Assembly: GCA_947176055.1 (NCBI GenBank)
Contig: CAMWPE010000107.1
Span: forward strand, 1-8,261
Direction: 5' to 3'
DNA length: 8,261 bases
Source: an uncultured Desulfovibrio sp.
GTDB lineage: Bacteria; Desulfobacterota; Desulfovibrionia; Desulfovibrionales; Desulfovibrionaceae
Under the pieces are notes generated by a model that saw nothing but the letters and a program-made list of their open reading frames with translations, did not search any database and was not told where the DNA came from. Positions 5,466-8,261 of this stretch are shown one piece after another. Numbering within the stretch: position 1 is the stretch's first letter; every line of letters begins with the position of its first letter. Position numbers and translations under genes: made by a program.

Positions 5466-8048
5466 ATGCGCAAAAAAATATCCTATCAGCACGCGCTTTA
5501 TTTTTCGCTTTTTCTCTACATCTGCTATATTTGCGTAAGTCTCCATGATTTTACGCGGAGAATGGATTATATTCTGCAGTATCCTGTCCGCGTGTCGCAA
5601 GAGACCCGCGAAATGAAGACGCGCGCCCTGGAAATGCAAAATACACTGCCCGGGATATTGGCCACGCCGACTTTAAGTTACGATGATTTCGAAAATATTT
5701 TCGCGCGTCAGGACAAGGCGCAAGACGCCTCCCTTGCGAAGGTAGCAAAACTTTTTCAGGGCGACGGCAAAGTTTTGGACGCGGCAAAAGAAGCTTTCGT
5801 CCAGTTGCGCAAAGCGCGTCGGCTGGCGGCGAAAGATCTGGAAGGCAATTCGAATTATGGTAAGGCCAGAGAGGTTTACGACCGGTTGGTCGAGCCGCAA
5901 GTGAAAAATGTTTACGAAGCGTTGAATAATCTTTCTCTCAGCGCGGACGAGCTAATGGGAACAAAACAAACCGAAACGCGTCGCTCCGCGCTCATTAATA
6001 TCGCGGTATCCATCGTAGCCGGTCTGTTATTATTATTGGCCTTCTGGAGACTGGCCAGAAAGGAAAAGATGAAATCGATGCTGATCGAGCATCGGGAGCA
6101 ACTTTTTGATTTGCTCACCAAAAATGTCGACGAAGTCTTTATCATCGCCCGGGACGCCTATTCATTCGAGTTTGTCAGCGACAATAGCGCGAGACTGTTG
6201 GGCCTGAGTCCCGCCATTATTCTGCGCTCGCCGCAGACTCTCTACGATTTCCTGCCGCCGAATGACGGCGAATGGCTCGTCGCCCAATTGAGTCATATTG
6301 ACGAATTGAAAGATCATCGGGAAAAGGACGCCTTGTGCGGCGAGAACCGGGTTTTTGAAATAAGCGTCTATCCCATCGACGAAAAGGAATCCCATCTGGC
6401 CGGAGCGATAGTAACTTTGCATGACAAGACCCGCGATTATCACAGGCGACTTGAACTGCATGAGGCGCTCGAAAAAGCCAACTCCGCCAATGTGGCGAAA
6501 AGCAATTTCCTTTCGCATATGTCCCACGAGATCCGGACGCCAATGAACGCGATCATTGGCATGACGACGATCGCGTTAAATAAACTGAATGATATTGCCC
6601 GCGTCGAGGATTGCCTATTAAAGATTTCCGAATCGTCGAAGCACCTGTTGAATCTGATCAACGACGTCCTCGATATGTCAAAAATCGAGAATGGCAAGCT
6701 GTCCATCAGCAATGATCCCTTCAGTCTGCCTCAAGCGATTCAAAATATAAATGATTTGATTCAGCCGCAGGCCCAGTCCCGGGGTATTACTTTCGACATC
6801 TTTCAGAGCGTAGACGAAGAAAAATTATTCGGCGATCCTTTGCGTCTGAATCAGATCCTCATCAATATCCTCTCAAACGCTTTGAAATTTACGCCAGCCG
6901 ACGGAAAAATAACGCTCAATATAGAGCAAATTAATAAGACTAAAAAAACATTGCTTTTGCGCTTCGTCATAACCGACACGGGCATAGGCATGAGCGAAGA
7001 GTTCCAGAAGCTTATCTTTAAACCGTTCGAGCAAGCGTCAAATAAAATAACGATGCGCTATGGCGGCACGGGTCTTGGGATGTCCATAACCTGGAACCTT
7101 GTCTCGCTAATGGGCGGCGATATCCAAGTGGCGAGCAAGGAGGGGGAGGGAACGACTTTTACCGTCGACCTGCCCTTCGAATACGCCGAAGAGCGCGCTC
7201 CGGCCCGGGATAGATTGCCGGAAATGCGGGTGCTGATTATCGATGACGATCCGGGCACCTGCGAGCACGCCGTTTTATTGTTGTCCAAAATGGGCATGAA
7301 AGCCGAGCAGGCCATAAGCGGCGAGGAAGGACTGGAAAAAATACGCAAGGCCGGACTGCATGGTCGTCCCTACGACATATGTTTCGTCGATTGGAAAATG
7401 CCCGGAATGGACGGAGCGGAGACGGCCCGGCGCATCCGGAAAATTGTGGGCTGCGATATGACCATAATTATAATCAGCGCCTATGACTGGAGTTCCATCG
7501 AGGAGCGGGCAAGGGCGGATGGAATAAACGACTTTATTCCCAAGCCTTTCTTCTCATCGTCCCTCTACAATGCACTGCTTGCTTCCACGCGTAAACTGGA
7601 CGCCAAATCGCGCCGGAAAGAGCCGTCGGCTCCAAAAGAGAATTTCGCCGGCAAACGCGCCCTACTGGTGGAAGACAACGAATTTAACAGGGAAATAGCC
7701 CTGGAATTCCTCGAAATGGCCGGTATCGAAACGGAATTCGCGGAAAATGGCAAGATTGCCGTAGAAAAATTCGGGGCGTCGGCTCCGGGTTATTACGACA
7801 TTATATTTATGGATATACAGATGCCGGTTATGGACGGCTACGAGTCGACGAGACAGATCCGCGCTAGCGAGCATCCGGACGCCGTCTCTATTCCTATCGT
7901 CGCCATGACAGCCAACGCTTTTAACGAAGACGTCCAGCGCGCGTTGCAGGCCGGCATGAATGATCATGTTCCAAAGCCCATAGACATTAAGGAATTATTC
8001 AAAAAATTCGCCCTGTATCTGGGCGGAAAAGCGAATGATGGCGGATAA
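5466..8048 (+). CDS. Hybrid sensor histidine kinase with two receiver domains
   Basis: An 860-residue inner-membrane sensor of a phosphorelay. In order: basic N-terminus and membrane helix 1 (about 10-26); a mostly helical periplasmic domain (about 27-173); membrane helix 2 (about 175-194); a PAS-like region (about 210-322); and HisKA with phospho-acceptor His354 in the H-box (SHEIRTPMN). The HATPase_c domain follows, with N-box Asn467/Asn471, G1 DTGIGM (504-509), F-box FKPFEQ (518-523) and G2 GGTGLGM (533-539). Receiver 1 is about 587-705 (acidic DDD 593-595, acceptor Asp642, Ser671, Lys693). Receiver 2 is about 731-850 (Glu736/Asp737, Asp783, Thr815, Lys837). All catalytic residues seem intact. 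No HPt domain follows, so a separate HPt protein is probably needed. ATG 5466 is chosen because GGAA (5456-5459) precedes it, a basic stretch and membrane helix follow directly, and earlier starts lie before the likely transcription start; ATG 5451 remains possible. The signal sensed is unknown. Confidence 0.93.
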   Translation: MRKKISYQHALYFSLFLYICYICVSLHDFTRRMDYILQYPVRVSQETREMKTRALEMQNTLPGILATPTLSYDDFENIFARQDKAQDASLAKVAKLFQGDGKVLDAAKEAFVQLRKARRLAAKDLEGNSNYGKAREVYDRLVEPQVKNVYEALNNLSLSADELMGTKQTETRRSALINIAVSIVAGLLLLLAFWRLARKEKMKSMLIEHREQLFDLLTKNVDEVFIIARDAYSFEFVSDNSARLLGLSPAIILRSPQTLYDFLPPNDGEWLVAQLSHIDELKDHREKDALCGENRVFEISVYPIDEKESHLAGAIVTLHDKTRDYHRRLELHEALEKANSANVAKSNFLSHMSHEIRTPMNAIIGMTTIALNKLNDIARVEDCLLKISESSKHLLNLINDVLDMSKIENGKLSISNDPFSLPQAIQNINDLIQPQAQSRGITFDIFQSVDEEKLFGDPLRLNQILINILSNALKFTPADGKITLNIEQINKTKKTLLLRFVITDTGIGMSEEFQKLIFKPFEQASNKITMRYGGTGLGMSITWNLVSLMGGDIQVASKEGEGTTFTVDLPFEYAEERAPARDRLPEMRVLIIDDDPGTCEHAVLLLSKMGMKAEQAISGEEGLEKIRKAGLHGRPYDICFVDWKMPGMDGAETARRIRKIVGCDMTIIIISAYDWSSIEERARADGINDFIPKPFFSSSLYNALLASTRKLDAKSRRKEPSAPKENFAGKRALLVEDNEFNREIALEFLEMAGIETEFAENGKIAVEKFGASAPGYYDIIFMDIQMPVMDGYESTRQIRASEHPDAVSIPIVAMTANAFNEDVQRALQAGMNDHVPKPIDIKELFKKFALYLGGKANDGG

Positions 8049-8261
8049 AATGCCCAAAGGTAAAGAAGCCGATTATTCCAATCCCGACTTCGCCATGGAG
8101 AAGGTGTGCGAAAATGGCGAAAATTTAAGGCTCGTTCCTCCGGAATTTCAACTTCCGGCCATATGTCTCGCGGCCATTTGCCAGAATCCAAAGGCGCTTA
8201 AACATGTGGACGATCAGACGCCGCGACTGTGTATGGAAGCCATCATCGAGGATCCTGAGTG
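8035..8261 (+). CDS. DUF4116-like helical-repeat protein (3' truncated)
   Basis: The frame starts with tandem ATGs at 8035 and 8038 and is still open at the window end, giving about 75 residues. It overlaps the last 14 nt of the kinase gene. A GGCGGAAAA stretch (8022-8030) provides a ribosome binding site inside the kinase gene, so translation is probably coupled. A third ATG at 8050 lies just after the kinase stop. After a polar N-terminus the sequence shows a repeat of about 22-24 residues: FAMEKVCENGENLRLV, then ICLAAICQNPKALKHV, then LCMEAIIEDPE. The pattern of a hydrophobic helix (C-x-A/E-A-I), a short polar turn and a second small helix resembles DUF4116 repeats, whose function is not established. 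The family call is from pattern memory on a fragment. No signal peptide is visible, so it is probably cytoplasmic. A role tied to the kinase is suggested only by the overlap. Confidence 0.65.
   Translation, partial: MMADKMPKGKEADYSNPDFAMEKVCENGENLRLVPPEFQLPAICLAAICQNPKALKHVDDQTPRLCMEAIIEDPE

Overview
The window looks like a chromosomal segment of a Gram-negative bacterium. It carries a complete oxalate-degradation operon, a membrane hybrid sensor kinase, and truncated genes at both ends. The long hybrid kinase with two receiver domains, the inner-membrane carrier and the oxalate-to-formate genes would suit an anaerobic or gut proteobacterium, for example a Desulfovibrio-like organism. That placement is a guess from gene content, since nothing here is a phylogenetic marker. 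All convincing genes are on the + strand.

Layout. (1) Positions 1-629 hold the 3' part of a gene for a membrane-anchored protein of unknown function. (2) Positions 630-1109 are non-coding; the end of this gap holds a sigma70-like promoter, a 7-bp inverted repeat touching its -35 box, and a strong ribosome binding site. (3) Positions 1110-5255 are a three-gene operon: formyl-CoA:oxalate CoA-transferase (frc), oxalyl-CoA decarboxylase (oxc) and an AEC-family carrier (yfdV-like). Each gap between these genes holds a GC-rich hairpin without a T-tract. The operon ends in a textbook intrinsic terminator at 5284-5312. (4) After an extended -10 promoter comes an 860-residue hybrid histidine kinase (5466-8048) with a periplasmic sensor, a PAS-like region, HisKA, HATPase_c and two receiver domains. 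(5) Overlapping its stop codon by 14 nt is the start of a gene for a DUF4116-like helical-repeat protein, cut by the window end.

How they work together. The carrier would bring oxalate in and perhaps formate out. Frc moves CoA from formyl-CoA to oxalate, giving formate and oxalyl-CoA. Oxc decarboxylates oxalyl-CoA back to formyl-CoA and CO2, consuming a cytoplasmic proton. The cycle therefore converts oxalate to formate and CO2, and can support pH homeostasis or energy coupling. The gene order frc-oxc-AEC matches the core of the E. coli yfdXWUVE cluster. The hybrid kinase is a separate transcription unit and any link to oxalate is speculative. Its tight overlap with the repeat-protein gene suggests those two are co-expressed.

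I did not find an obviously undescribed system. The points most worth a second look are active-site substitutions in Frc and Oxc, the paired intercistronic hairpins, the putative operator at the frc promoter, and the kinase/repeat-protein gene pair.
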